64,000 nucleotides of DNA from Thermoclostridium caenicola (GTDB lineage: Bacteria > Bacillota > Clostridia > DSM-8532). This document shows positions 18,676-27,576 of the stretch, in pieces. The notes under the pieces are model-generated. The model did not search any database and was not told where the DNA came from. It saw only the letters and a program-made list of their open reading frames with translations. Position 1 is the stretch's first letter, and each line of letters opens with the position of its first letter. Where the stretch lies: contig NZ_FQZP01000003.1 of NCBI RefSeq assembly GCF_900142095.1, positions 62,001 to 126,000 of the forward strand, read 5' to 3'. Position numbers and translations under genes: made by a program.

Positions 18676-18927
18676 TTATGTAAAAGGAGCGGTATGGCAT
18701 ATACTCATCCGTTTTTTTTTCGTACTCAGCAGTTCATAGAGCTTGAAGGCGCCAAAAAGCAGGATGGCTCCAACGGCAAGGGCTATTCCCAGCTTAATCA
18801 GCGATTTGAGCAGAAACCCCAACAGGCTGAGAAAGGCGAGGCATCCCACGATAAGAATGGTGTAACCCAATACGGGACCAAATTTCCTTACGGCGGCGTT
18901 CTTGATTTCAAACAGGCGATCCACCAT
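18676..18927 (-). CDS. Small membrane protein of unknown function
   Basis: 83 residues from the ATG that follows AGGAGGTCGTGGTTC, a strong ribosome binding site. Two close hydrophobic segments at about 20-40 and 43-62 form a hairpin-like membrane insertion; the C-terminus is basic (STKKKRM). No family was recognised. The strong start signal, independent terminator and intact frame support a real gene. Confidence 0.68.
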   Translation of the reverse strand: MVDRLFEIKNAAVRKFGPVLGYTILIVGCLAFLSLLGFLLKSLIKLGIALAVGAILLFGAFKLYELLSTKKKRMSICHTAPFT

Positions 18928-19010
18928 GAACCACGACCTCCTTGTCATCTTTATGTGTTCATTATATGTTCCGAGTTTTACAATCCGTTATGAGATTTCT
19001 TATAATCAAA

Positions 19011-19049
19011 TTAAAAAACAGTTAGAATGGGTTTATCCATTCCAACTGT
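19011..19049 (-). terminator. Terminator of dapF-dapL
   Basis: On the minus strand ACAGTTGGAATGG pairs with CCATTCTAACTGT (one mismatch) around a six-base loop, followed by TTTTTTAATTTG. Confidence 0.88.
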
Positions 19050-19084
19050 CTTTGGTTATCATGTCCTTCTTCAGCCAAAGCCCT

Positions 19085-20308
19085 CTAAATCCTGCGGAGT
19101 CTCTCGGCGGCTTCCCTGGTCTTTTCAGGGCTTCCGAATCCGGTAAGCCTGAAATATCCCTCACCCCTGGTGCCGAATCCGCTGCCCGGCGTCCCAACGA
19201 TATGATAGCGGTGGAGGAGCTCATCGAAGAACTGCCAGGAGGTCATGCCTTCGGGAACCTTCAGCCAGACATAGGGTGAGTTGATACCGCCCCATACCTT
19301 GAAACCTTTTTCTTCAAAGACGCTGCGGATGGTCTTTGCATTCTCAAGGTAGAGGTCGATGGTCTTCCGGATCTGTTCACGGCCTTCCGGAGTGTACAGG
19401 GCTGCGGCCGCGCGCTGTACGATGTAGGGAACGCCGTTGAACTTGGTTGTTTGTCGCCTGAGCCACATGGCATGCAGTTTAAGAGGCTTGCTGCTGTCGG
19501 ACATGGTGACCTCCAGCGTCTTTGGCACCACGGTATAAGCGCAGCGGAGGCCGGTAAAACCGGCTGTTTTGGAGAAGCTCCTGAACTCAACGGCCACCTT
19601 TCTTGCCTCCGGGATCTCATAGATGCTGTGGGGGATGCCGTCCTCCCGGATAAAGCTTTCATAGGCTGCATCATAGAGAATCAGGGTTTTATTGGCCAAA
19701 GCGTAGTCCACCCATTTTTTGAGGTCATCCCTGGTCAACGCCACGCCCGAGGGGTTGTTGGGCGAGCACAGATAGACGATGTCCAGGCGTCCATCCGGGA
19801 TCTGCGGTTTAAAGCCGTTCTCCTCAAGGCAGTCCAGGTAGCGGATGTTTTGGTATCCGTCGCCTGCGGGGGAGCCGGCGTGCCCGGCCAGCACATTGCT
19901 GTCCAGATAAACCGGGTAAACGGGATTGGAGATGCCGATGATGTTGCCGTCCCCGAAAAGGTCGGTAAAGTTGGCGGTGTCGCTCTTGGCGCCGTCGCTC
20001 ACAAAGATTTCATCGGGCTCGATATCGCAGCCGCGGGCTTTAAAATCATGCACCGCAATGGCCTCCCGCAGGAAATCATATCCCTGCTCGGGACCATATC
20101 CCCTGAAGGTTTCTGCCCGGGCCATTTCATCCACGGCCTCATGCAAAGCCTGTATGGCAACAGGAGGAAGGGGCTGGGTGACATCCCCGATGCCGAGCCG
20201 GATGATGTCTGCCGTCGGGTTGGCAGCCTTGTAATCATTGACCCTTTTTGCGATTTCAGAGAACAGGTAGGTTTCCTTGATATCGCCGAAATGACTGTTG
20301 ATAAGCAT
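19085..20308 (-). CDS. dapL: LL-diaminopimelate aminotransferase
   Basis: Converts tetrahydrodipicolinate directly to LL-diaminopimelate with glutamate as amino donor, bypassing the succinyl and acetyl routes. 407 residues, family length. Fold-type I PLP enzyme: SFSKTAGFTGLRCAY carries the PLP lysine, LGIGDVTQPLPP and FRGYGPEQGYDFLR are DapL-specific, and SPNNPSGVALT is the substrate-loop region. The gene is 18 bases downstream of dapF in the same operon, so consecutive lysine and peptidoglycan precursor steps are made together. The function is secure. Confidence 0.97.
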   Translation of the reverse strand: MLINSHFGDIKETYLFSEIAKRVNDYKAANPTADIIRLGIGDVTQPLPPVAIQALHEAVDEMARAETFRGYGPEQGYDFLREAIAVHDFKARGCDIEPDEIFVSDGAKSDTANFTDLFGDGNIIGISNPVYPVYLDSNVLAGHAGSPAGDGYQNIRYLDCLEENGFKPQIPDGRLDIVYLCSPNNPSGVALTRDDLKKWVDYALANKTLILYDAAYESFIREDGIPHSIYEIPEARKVAVEFRSFSKTAGFTGLRCAYTVVPKTLEVTMSDSSKPLKLHAMWLRRQTTKFNGVPYIVQRAAAALYTPEGREQIRKTIDLYLENAKTIRSVFEEKGFKVWGGINSPYVWLKVPEGMTSWQFFDELLHRYHIVGTPGSGFGTRGEGYFRLTGFGSPEKTREAAERLRRI

Positions 20309-20326
20309 GTTCTCTAACCTCCATCG

Positions 20327-21160
20327 TCAGATTTCAATCTCGCCGTCAAAGACATGGGTGGCCGGTCCGGTCATGTACAGGCCGTCCTCCTGCCAGTCTA
20401 TCTCCAGGGTTCCTCCCAGAAGATGGACCTCGGCTTTCCGATCGATCAGGCCAAGACGCATCAGGGCAGCCGCAGAAGCGCAGGCGCCCGTTCCGCAGGC
20501 CAGGGTCTCGCCGCTGCCACGCTCGTATACCCGCATTTTGATGGCTGTCCGTGAAACCAGCTGCACGAACTCCACGTTGACCGATTCCGGAAAGATGGGT
20601 TTCTTCTGAATCTCCGGACCATAATCGTCCACCGGGAATCCATCGGTGTTCTCCACCATGGTGACCGCGTGGGGATTGCCCATGGACACGCAGTAAAAAT
20701 CAAAGGATCTGTCGTGGGCTGTGAGGGTGACGGGGAACCGTTTTTCAGGCAAATCGGGAATATCTTCCCGGTCGGAAAAACGCGGGACACCCATCCAGAC
20801 CCGCACCTTTTCTATTTTGTTATCCATGCCGGGATAAAGGACGAGCTTCCGGATGCCTGCCAGGGTCTCCACCGTAACCTCGGTTTTGTTGGTTAACCCC
20901 ATATCGTATACAAATTTGCCCACGCATCGGATGCCATTGCCGCACATCTTTCCTTCGGAACCGTCGGCATTGAACATCCGCATGCGGAAATCCGCAACCT
21001 GGGAAGGCAGAATGAGGATCAGACCGTCGCTGCCAATCCCGAAATGCCTGTCGCTCACCTTGATGGAGGCGGCGGCGGGATCGGTTATGGTTTCGGTGAA
21101 ACCGTTGACATAAACATAATCGTTGCCGATGCCGTGCATCTTGCTGAAGCGTATTTTCAT
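20327..21160 (-). CDS. dapF: Diaminopimelate epimerase
   Basis: Interconverts LL- and meso-diaminopimelate without cofactor, using two cysteines. 277 residues. The start region FSKMHGIGNDYVYV is canonical; the first catalytic Cys is in EGKMCGNGIRCVG and the second in GETLACGTGACASAA. An ATG start follows GGAGGGACACG. It is the first gene of the dapF-dapL operon and is preceded by a sigma-A promoter. Together the two enzymes convert tetrahydrodipicolinate to meso-DAP. Confidence 0.97.
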   Translation of the reverse strand: MKIRFSKMHGIGNDYVYVNGFTETITDPAAASIKVSDRHFGIGSDGLILILPSQVADFRMRMFNADGSEGKMCGNGIRCVGKFVYDMGLTNKTEVTVETLAGIRKLVLYPGMDNKIEKVRVWMGVPRFSDREDIPDLPEKRFPVTLTAHDRSFDFYCVSMGNPHAVTMVENTDGFPVDDYGPEIQKKPIFPESVNVEFVQLVSRTAIKMRVYERGSGETLACGTGACASAAALMRLGLIDRKAEVHLLGGTLEIDWQEDGLYMTGPATHVFDGEIEI

Positions 21161-21254
21161 CGTGTCCCTCCGGTTTGTGGCGTTATGTTGTGCAGTGTAT
21201 GACCGAATATGCCGAATTATGAGTAGTACCTGCTACAACTCTTTTCTGTATATT

Positions 21255-21282
21255 ATTATAGCACAAAGGAACACGATGTAAA
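21255..21282 (-). promoter_or_regulatory. Sigma-A promoter of dapF-dapL
   Basis: On the minus strand TTTACA, 16 bases, perfect TATAAT. The leader of about 85 bases is too short for a lysine riboswitch and none was recognised. Confidence 0.7.
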
Positions 21283-21322
21283 CCCTGAAATGCAAGTTGC
21301 AAAACAGTGTCTTGCAAGTTGT

Positions 21323-21961
21323 TCACTTTTTATGGTCTTTTTCGGGGGAAGGGCCATCTTGGGGAGTTGCTTTGTCCTGTTTGACAGGACCGTATTTTTC
21401 GACGATTTTCTCTGCGATTTCCAGGAGGGGAGTTCCGGTATCCATGCTTGCTTTTTGCATGAATCTCCAGGCCTCAAATTCACTTAAGTGGTGCGCATGC
21501 ATCAGAAGGGTCTTTGCCTTGTCAGCCAGCGAACGCCGCTTCAGATCGTCTTTCAGCTTTTGGGTTTCAGCCCGCATCCGGTTTAACCGATCCCTGTACT
21601 GCATCATCAGCTCGATGGAGGTTAAAAGGGCCTGCGGTGACACAGGCCTCGGCAGGCAGACGATGTCCTCCCCCTGAATGCTCTGCCGCGCATAGGCCAT
21701 CTGTTCCGCAGGCACGATCATCAGGACCGAGCATGAACGTTTTGCCAGAAGATCAGTGGCAAAATGGATGCCTGACATATCCGACAGGTTGAAACCGACC
21801 ACCGCGATATCGATGTCGTGCAGGCCGGCAAGTCTTAAGGCCTGCATGCCGGATGTGCATGAGAATAATACGCGATGCCCGTTTTCAACCAGGATGCCTT
21901 TGATTCTTTCCAATGTCTCCTGTTGGCGGAAAACCAACATGATTCTGCAGACGGTATCCAC
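21323..21961 (-). CDS. ANTAR-domain regulator with degenerate receiver
   Basis: 212 residues. Residues 1-115 have the CheY-like pattern, but the phospho-acceptor Asp is replaced by Gly56 (IDIAVVGFNLSDMSG) and the acidic pair near residue 10 is missing (RIMLVFRQQ). A coiled coil (MRAETQKLKDDLKRR) then leads to an ANTAR RNA-binding domain at about 128-182 (LADKAKTLLMHAHHLSEFEAWRFMQ). ANTAR proteins promote antitermination by binding paired hairpins in leader RNA. It lies 45 bases downstream of glnA, so nitrogen genes are the likely targets. The C-terminus is a Lys/Pro-rich tail. Confidence 0.88.
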   Translation of the reverse strand: MDTVCRIMLVFRQQETLERIKGILVENGHRVLFSCTSGMQALRLAGLHDIDIAVVGFNLSDMSGIHFATDLLAKRSCSVLMIVPAEQMAYARQSIQGEDIVCLPRPVSPQALLTSIELMMQYRDRLNRMRAETQKLKDDLKRRSLADKAKTLLMHAHHLSEFEAWRFMQKASMDTGTPLLEIAEKIVEKYGPVKQDKATPQDGPSPEKDHKK

Positions 21962-22006
21962 AGGTCTCCTTTCTGTCCGGCAAACGGAAAGTGCGATAAA
22001 GATGGT

Positions 22007-23341
22007 TCAGTAGCGAGACAGGTATTTCTGAATCTCCCATGGATGCACCTGTTGCTTGTATTCATCCCATTCCTTCAGCTTTGCCTGGATGAACCGGGAT
22101 GTGGCATGGGGTCCCAGGGTGTCGGTGATAAGCCTGTCGTCCTGCAAAGCCTGCAAGGCTTCATACAGGGTCTCCGGCAGGCTTCCGATCCCTGCCGCCT
22201 GGCGCTCTTCCTTTGATAGCAGGTAGATGTTTTTCTCAACCGGCGCCGGCGGGGTAAGGCCCTGCCTGATGCCATCCAGCCCGGCTGCCAGAATTACCGC
22301 AAAGGTCAGATAGGGGTTGCAGGAAGGATCGGGACTGCGCAGTTCAATCCGGGTTGCTTCGCCCTGGGCGGAGGGAATGCGGATCAGAGGGCTGCGGTTC
22401 CTGGTGGCCCAGGTGATGTATACGGGTGCTTCATATCCCGGAACAAGGCGCTTGTATGAGTTGACGATGGGATTGGCGATGGCGGTGATGGCACGGATAT
22501 GCGCCATGATGCCCGCCATGAAGCTGTAGGCTTCCCGGGACAGACCATATTTGTCCTTGCTGTCATAGAAGACGTTTTCCCCGTCCCTTGACAGGGACAT
22601 ATTGATATGCAGGCCGCTTCCGGGCATCCCGGAAAGGGGTTTGGGCATGAAGGTGGCGTACAGGCCGTGGCGCTTGGCAATGGTCTTGACAATGATTTTG
22701 AAAGTCATCAGGTTGTCGGCAGCCCGCAGGGCTTCGTCATACCTGAAGTCTATCTCATGCTGGCCATTGGCGTCCTCGTGGTGGGAAGCCTCCACATCAA
22801 AGCCCATGGCTGTCAGGGTAAGACAGATATCCCGTCTGGCATCCTCGCCCAGATCCATGGGGCTCAAGTCGAAATAACCGCCCATATCATGGGTTTGTGT
22901 GGTGGGTTTTCCGGTTTCATCGGTATGGAAAAGAAAGAATTCGCATTCAGGCCCCGCATTGAATGTGTATCCCATATCGGCAGCCTGTTTGATGACGCGT
23001 TTCAGGATGTACCTGGGATCCCCCTCGAAGGGTGTTCCGTCCGGGTGATAAATATCGCATATCAAACGGGCTACCCGGCCGTTGCTGGGTGTCCATGGGA
23101 ATATCTGAAAGGTGTCCAGATCCGGATACAGGATCATGTCAGATTCTTCTATCCGGGCAAACCCGTCAATGGAAGAGCCGTCGAACATGTATCGGTTTTC
23201 CAGGGCATTCTGCAGATGATCCACGGTGATGGCCACGTTCTTTGTCATCCCAAAAAGATCGGTAAACTGCAGGCGTATGAATTCCACACCATTGCCCCTG
23301 GCCTGGCTCAGAACATCCTGTACGCTCATCTTCTTTTCCAT
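22007..23341 (-). CDS. glnA: Glutamine synthetase type I
   Basis: 444 residues, the length of the GSI-alpha subgroup of Firmicutes. Metal and substrate motifs are visible: FDGSSIDGF near 55, [12 protein letters not shown] near 127, [10 protein letters not shown] near 190, [17 protein letters not shown] near 240 and [12 protein letters not shown] near 315. It makes glutamine from ammonia, glutamate and ATP as a dodecamer. An ATG start follows AGGGAGTGATGTTGG. It is co-directional with the downstream ANTAR regulator, a pairing known in Clostridia. GSI-alpha enzymes are normally feedback-inhibited and not adenylylated. Confidence 0.97.
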   Translation of the reverse strand: MEKKMSVQDVLSQARGNGVEFIRLQFTDLFGMTKNVAITVDHLQNALENRYMFDGSSIDGFARIEESDMILYPDLDTFQIFPWTPSNGRVARLICDIYHPDGTPFEGDPRYILKRVIKQAADMGYTFNAGPECEFFLFHTDETGKPTTQTHDMGGYFDLSPMDLGEDARRDICLTLTAMGFDVEASHHEDANGQHEIDFRYDEALRAADNLMTFKIIVKTIAKRHGLYATFMPKPLSGMPGSGLHINMSLSRDGENVFYDSKDKYGLSREAYSFMAGIMAHIRAITAIANPIVNSYKRLVPGYEAPVYITWATRNRSPLIRIPSAQGEATRIELRSPDPSCNPYLTFAVILAAGLDGIRQGLTPPAPVEKNIYLLSKEERQAAGIGSLPETLYEALQALQDDRLITDTLGPHATSRFIQAKLKEWDEYKQQVHPWEIQKYLSRY

Positions 23342-23492
23342 CCAACATCACTCCCTGATCAATATAAAAACAGTTTGAATACCATATGCATACAAAAAGA
23401 GCAACGCAGCGGAGTGCTGCATCCGCCGTCAATCCAAGTGATTCATGCCCTGCAGGGCTTAGCCTTACGAATCGCCTCTGGAAATAAGTATA
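23342..23492 (-). promoter_or_regulatory. glnA promoter and structured leader (candidate ANTAR target)
   Basis: On the minus strand a -10 TATACT (23487-23492) precedes a leader of about 140 bases. The leader holds a GCCC/GGGC hairpin around GCCCTGCAGGGC, enclosed by GATTC/GAATC, and a second GCGGA/TCCGC or GCAGC/GCTGC hairpin followed by CTCTTTTTG, resembling a terminator before the coding region. The ANTAR regulator in the same operon makes antitermination plausible. I could not fit the exact paired hexaloop pattern, so this is tentative. Confidence 0.4.
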
Positions 23493-23574
23493 GCATTTTT
23501 GGTTTTAATTGCACATGACGCATGCAAAGACAGAACCCTGATCCGGTTGATCTGGAAGGGCTTGAGCTGTAAAA

Positions 23575-23775
23575 AAACTGACTCATCGTTCCTCGAAAAA
23601 ATGTTAAAAAATAAATAATGTTTGTTAAATAAATAATTATTCAAAATAGCCTGTAAAAGCTGCAGGAATTCGTTTATAATGTTTTTTGTATTTAAAATAC
23701 ATTGTTCAAACACTGTCAAGATATTAACATTTGGGGGCAATACACAAATAAATGACTAAATCTTTTTCGACACCT
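23575..23775. other. AT-rich intergenic block between glnA and rnfC
   Basis: About 200 bases markedly richer in A and T than the rest of the window, with runs such as AAAAAATGTTAAAAAATA and the near-palindrome GTATTTAAAATAC at 23688-23700. No gene or ribosome binding site was seen. It probably holds promoter or regulator sites for the flanking divergent operons. Confidence 0.5.
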
Positions 23776-24009
23776 TCCCGTTTGCAGTGACGTTTCAGCA
23801 GAAAAGCCTCAGGTTGAATCATGCAGCGGTTACATTTATTGCTGTACCTTTTGCGAATGGACTATGTTATGATTTTCTTGAACGGCTGAGGAAGAACCGT
23901 TCCGTTCATATGTCTGTGTTGCATTTTTCATATTGTCCATTCCGCGAGATTTCGTATGGCGTGACGCAAATACCAGGGGAACATAATAGGTTTTATTGGA
24001 GTGATAGAT

Positions 24010-25311
24010 ATGAAACTGTTCAAAGGAGGCGTACATCCTCCTCAGCAAAAAAATACGGCGGAAAAGGCGACTGTCCCGATGGGCGTTCCATCGGTGGTCC
24101 TGATACCCCTGGCCCAGCATTTGGGTGCGCCCTGCCAGCCCAAGGTCAAGAAGGGCGATACGGTCAAGGTCGGTCAGGTCATCGGTGATACGGATGCCTA
24201 TGTTTCAGCTCCCATCCATTCCAGCGTATCGGGAACGGTAACCAGGGTGGAGCCGGTGGTTCTGTCAGGCAGCCGACCTGTCATGTGCGTTGAAATCAAA
24301 CCGGACGGCCTGCAGGAGATCTCCGAAGAAGTCAAGCCTCCGGTGGTTGACAGCAGGGAGAGCTTTCTGGCCGCAATCCGGGCATCCGGCCTTACAGGTC
24401 TTGGAGGTGCGGCTTTTCCGACCCATGTGAAGCTCAATCCTCCCAAGGGGACAAAGGTGGATACCCTGATCATCAACGCGGCAGAATGCGAACCCTACAT
24501 AACCTCCGACTACCGGGAATGCCTGGAGAACACGCAGGGGATTATAGAGGGTATCCTGCATGTGCTGAAATGGACCGGGATTGAAAAAGCCCTGATCGGT
24601 ATTGAACAAAACAAGCCTGAAGCCATAAAGATGCTGAAACAGGCTGTTTCGAATATACCTTCCATAACGGTGCATGCCCTGCCTACCCGATATCCGCAGG
24701 GGGCTGAAAAAACCCTGATTTATACCCTTACAGGAAGGGAAGTCCCGTCAGGGAAACTGCCTGCAGATGTGGGATGCATTGTCATGAACGTTGCCAGCGT
24801 AGCTTTTGTGGCGTCCTATCTGAAGACCGGCATGCCTCTTGTCAAGAAGCGGGTGACAGTGGACGGCTCTGCTGTTCGGAATCCCCAGAACGTTGAAGTG
24901 CCCATCGGGACACTGCTGAAGGAAGTGTTTGACTTCTGCGGCGGTTTCAAATCCGAACCCGGCAAAGTGATCATGGGTGGTCCCATGATGGGCGTTTCCC
25001 AGTATTCGCTGGATTTGCCGGTACTGAAGCATACCAATGCCCTGCTGGCCCTGGATGCAGACGAAGGCAGGATCCCCGAGGAAACGGCCTGCATCCGTTG
25101 TGGCCGCTGTGTGCGCGCCTGCCCGATGAGACTTCTGCCACTGGAACTGGACAGGCTGGTAAAAACCCAGCAATTTGAAGAGGCGCAGAGGTTCCATTTG
25201 ATGGATTGCATTGAATGCGGCTGCTGTGTTTACGCCTGTCCGGCCAAACGGCTGATGGTTCAGTCCATCCGCATCGGCAAGGACTATATCAGAAGGAACG
25301 CAAAGAAGTAA
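24010..25311 (+). CDS. rnfC: Rnf complex subunit C (NADH-binding)
   Basis: 433 residues. Peripheral NADH/flavin-binding subunit of the ion-translocating ferredoxin:NAD+ oxidoreductase. The N-terminal FKGGVHPPQQK segment and the glycine-rich GLTGLGGAAFPTHVK (about 120) and NAAECEPYITSDYR belong to the NuoF-like domain. Two ferredoxin-type clusters follow near 360-410: CIRCGRCVRACP and CIECGCCVYACP. The ATG start has GGAGTGATAGAT upstream. It is the first gene of rnfCDGEAB, the order found in Acetobacterium and Clostridium. Confidence 0.96.
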   Translation: MKLFKGGVHPPQQKNTAEKATVPMGVPSVVLIPLAQHLGAPCQPKVKKGDTVKVGQVIGDTDAYVSAPIHSSVSGTVTRVEPVVLSGSRPVMCVEIKPDGLQEISEEVKPPVVDSRESFLAAIRASGLTGLGGAAFPTHVKLNPPKGTKVDTLIINAAECEPYITSDYRECLENTQGIIEGILHVLKWTGIEKALIGIEQNKPEAIKMLKQAVSNIPSITVHALPTRYPQGAEKTLIYTLTGREVPSGKLPADVGCIVMNVASVAFVASYLKTGMPLVKKRVTVDGSAVRNPQNVEVPIGTLLKEVFDFCGGFKSEPGKVIMGGPMMGVSQYSLDLPVLKHTNALLALDADEGRIPEETACIRCGRCVRACPMRLLPLELDRLVKTQQFEEAQRFHLMDCIECGCCVYACPAKRLMVQSIRIGKDYIRRNAKK

Positions 25312-25326
25312 AGGAGTGGGCATAAA

Positions 25327-26280
25327 TTGGAAAACAAGTTGTTGATGAGTTCATCGCCGCATATCAGAAGCGATGCCTCCACTTCCAAAATCATGCTGGA
25401 TGTCTTGATTGCTCTGGTACCTGCATCGCTGGCGGGAGTGTATTTTTTCGGGCTGGATGCGGCTCTGACCATTATCGTTTGTGTGGTTTCCTGCATAGTG
25501 TTTGAGTTTTTGGCAAGGAAGCTCCTCAAGCGCAGCAATACCGTTTCAGACCTCAGCGCTGCCGTGACCGGGGTCCTTCTTGCACTGAACCTGCCGGCGG
25601 CTATACCCAAATGGATGGCCGTTGTGGGCTCATTCTTTGCCATCGTCGTCATCAAGCAGCTCTTTGGCGGAATCGGACAGAACTTCATCAATCCTGCCCT
25701 CGGTGCCCGCGTTTTCATGCTGGTGGCCTATGGCACGAAGATGACCCAGGTATCTGTTCCCCGAGGAGCTGACGCAACCGATGCCATCTCGGCGGCAACC
25801 CCTCTGGGCGTCCTGAAAGAGGGCGGCGCACTGCCAAGTTATCTTGATATGTTTTTAGGTAAAATCGGCGGTTCCCTGGGGGAAACCTCGGCCCTTGCCC
25901 TGATCCTCGGCGGCCTGTATCTGCTCATCCGAAAGGTCATATCCTGGGAGATCCCTGCGATATACATAGGCACGGTGGCCCTGCTTTCCTGGATATTGGG
26001 ACCTGAAGGCTTTATGACAGGCGATCCGCTGTTCCATGTGCTGGCGGGTGGCTTGCTGATCGGCGCCATCTTCATGGCCACCGATTATACCACCAGCCCC
26101 ATGACAAGGAAAGGTGCCGTTATCTATGCTTTTGGATGCGGTTTCCTGACGGTTGTCTTCAGATTGTATACCAATTTGCCGGAAGGCGTATCCTATGCCA
26201 TTCTGCTGATGAACACAGCGGTTCCGCTTATTGACCGATACACGGCGCCGAAGCCCTTTGGAGGTGGGAAACATGTATAA
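25327..26280 (+). CDS. rnfD: Rnf complex subunit D
   Basis: 317 residues, about nine or ten membrane helices. It is a core membrane subunit that carries covalent FMN; the flavinylation-type motif is DAISAATPLG near residue 150, where Thr would be modified. The N-terminus SSPHIRSDASTSKIMLDVLIAL is typical of NqrB/RnfD. The start is TTG after AAGGAGTGGGCATAAA. It overlaps rnfG by 8 bases, showing translational coupling. Confidence 0.95.
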   Translation: MENKLLMSSSPHIRSDASTSKIMLDVLIALVPASLAGVYFFGLDAALTIIVCVVSCIVFEFLARKLLKRSNTVSDLSAAVTGVLLALNLPAAIPKWMAVVGSFFAIVVIKQLFGGIGQNFINPALGARVFMLVAYGTKMTQVSVPRGADATDAISAATPLGVLKEGGALPSYLDMFLGKIGGSLGETSALALILGGLYLLIRKVISWEIPAIYIGTVALLSWILGPEGFMTGDPLFHVLAGGLLIGAIFMATDYTTSPMTRKGAVIYAFGCGFLTVVFRLYTNLPEGVSYAILLMNTAVPLIDRYTAPKPFGGGKHV

Positions 26281-26866
26281 GGAGATCATCAAACCGGCTA
26301 TCACCTTGTTCCTGGTATGCGTTATCATCACCGGCGCCCTGGCGGTTGTAAACGGAGTAACCAAGCCCATCATTGAAGAACGAGATAAAGCGGCGCTCCA
26401 GAAATCCCTTTCGGTTGTCCTGCCCGGTGCCGGTTCGTTCTCCGATGCCGTGGATCGGGAAACGCTCATCAGCCGGGGTTACCAGCCTGGAGAGACGATT
26501 AAGAACCTTTACGAGGCCGAAGCCGGCGGCGAAACCGTCGGATACGTTGTGGAAGTGACCCCAAGGGGCTATGGCGGGGCAATCCGCATCCTTGTGGGCA
26601 TAGACAGGGACCTTTCGGTTACCGGTGTCAGGATCCTGTCCCACAGCGAGACACCGGGTCTTGGTTCAAAGGCCCAGGACCAGACTTATCTGGAACAATA
26701 CCTTGGAACCATTCCTGAGAATCTGTACCATGTTGTCAAGACTGCGCCTTCCCAGGACGGGGACATCGCTGCCTTAAGCGGCGCCACCGTCACCAGTCGC
26801 GCCGTATCAAACGGGATATCAGAAGCGGCATCGTTGGTCCGCAGTCTTGTGAAGGGGGGAGAGTAA
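26273..26866 (+). CDS. rnfG: Rnf complex subunit G (FMN-binding)
   Basis: 197 residues from the ATG preceded by GAGGTGGGAAAC; the open frame extends 14 codons upstream inside rnfD. One N-terminal membrane helix (about 9-29) anchors an extracytoplasmic FMN-binding domain. The covalent-FMN motif is ALSGATVTSRAV near 175, with Thr as the attachment residue, and GYGGAIRILVGID and HSETPGLGSKA are conserved family segments. It is part of the electron path between RnfB/C and the membrane subunits. Confidence 0.95.
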   Translation: MYKEIIKPAITLFLVCVIITGALAVVNGVTKPIIEERDKAALQKSLSVVLPGAGSFSDAVDRETLISRGYQPGETIKNLYEAEAGGETVGYVVEVTPRGYGGAIRILVGIDRDLSVTGVRILSHSETPGLGSKAQDQTYLEQYLGTIPENLYHVVKTAPSQDGDIAALSGATVTSRAVSNGISEAASLVRSLVKGGE

Positions 26867-27538
26867 ATGGCAGGGAAGCCTAAAGCATTTAGCATATTGA
26901 CCAATGGATTATTGAAGGAAAACCCGACGCTGAGGCTTCTTTTGGGTATGTGCCCGTCTCTGGCGGTTACGACTCTGGCCAAAAACGGCATAGGGATGGG
27001 AATAGCCACCACAGCGGTGCTCATCGGTTCCAACGTGGTGATCTCACTGATCCGAAAAATTGTACCCGACAAGGTGCGTATTCCCATATTCATTACGGTT
27101 ATTGCAGGCTTCGTGACCATCGTCCAGATGCTGATGAAGGCCTACTTCCCCGATTTGAACGAGCAGTTGGGCATATATATCCCGCTCATTGTGGTTAACT
27201 GCATCATCCTGGCCAGGGCCGAAATGTTTGCCAGCAAGAATGGGCCGCTCCTCTCGGCCCTCGACGGCCTGGGGATGGGCCTGGGATTTACCGCGGCGCT
27301 GTTTGCTATCGGGTCTATCCGTGAAATCCTGGGCGCCGGAACCTGGATGGGCATTGCCCTGACCGCAGATCTCTTTGACCCTGCGACCATTATGATCCTT
27401 CCTCCCGGCGGTTTTATGGTCATGGGCTTACTCATCGCCCTGGTCAATAAACTCTCCAACAAGAGCAAGAAGACCAAGACTGCGGAAGAGTCTGAAAAAT
27501 GCGCCATGGGCTGCCCGGGCTGCGAGAAAGCCTCATAA
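26867..27538 (+). CDS. rnfE: Rnf complex subunit E
   Basis: 223 residues with six predicted membrane helices, belonging to the NqrD/RnfE family. Conserved segments are LLKENPTLRLLLGMCPSLAV at the N-terminus and YIPLIVVNCIILARAEMFA in the middle. The start ATG immediately follows the rnfG stop (GGAGAGTAAATG). The C-terminal tail ends in a Cys-rich CAMGCPGCEKAS not required by the family; it could be a metal-binding tail. Confidence 0.95.
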   Translation: MAGKPKAFSILTNGLLKENPTLRLLLGMCPSLAVTTLAKNGIGMGIATTAVLIGSNVVISLIRKIVPDKVRIPIFITVIAGFVTIVQMLMKAYFPDLNEQLGIYIPLIVVNCIILARAEMFASKNGPLLSALDGLGMGLGFTAALFAIGSIREILGAGTWMGIALTADLFDPATIMILPPGGFMVMGLLIALVNKLSNKSKKTKTAEESEKCAMGCPGCEKAS

Positions 27539-27576
27539 ATCAGGAGCCGGGGACATATTGAAAGGAATGGTTGGTT

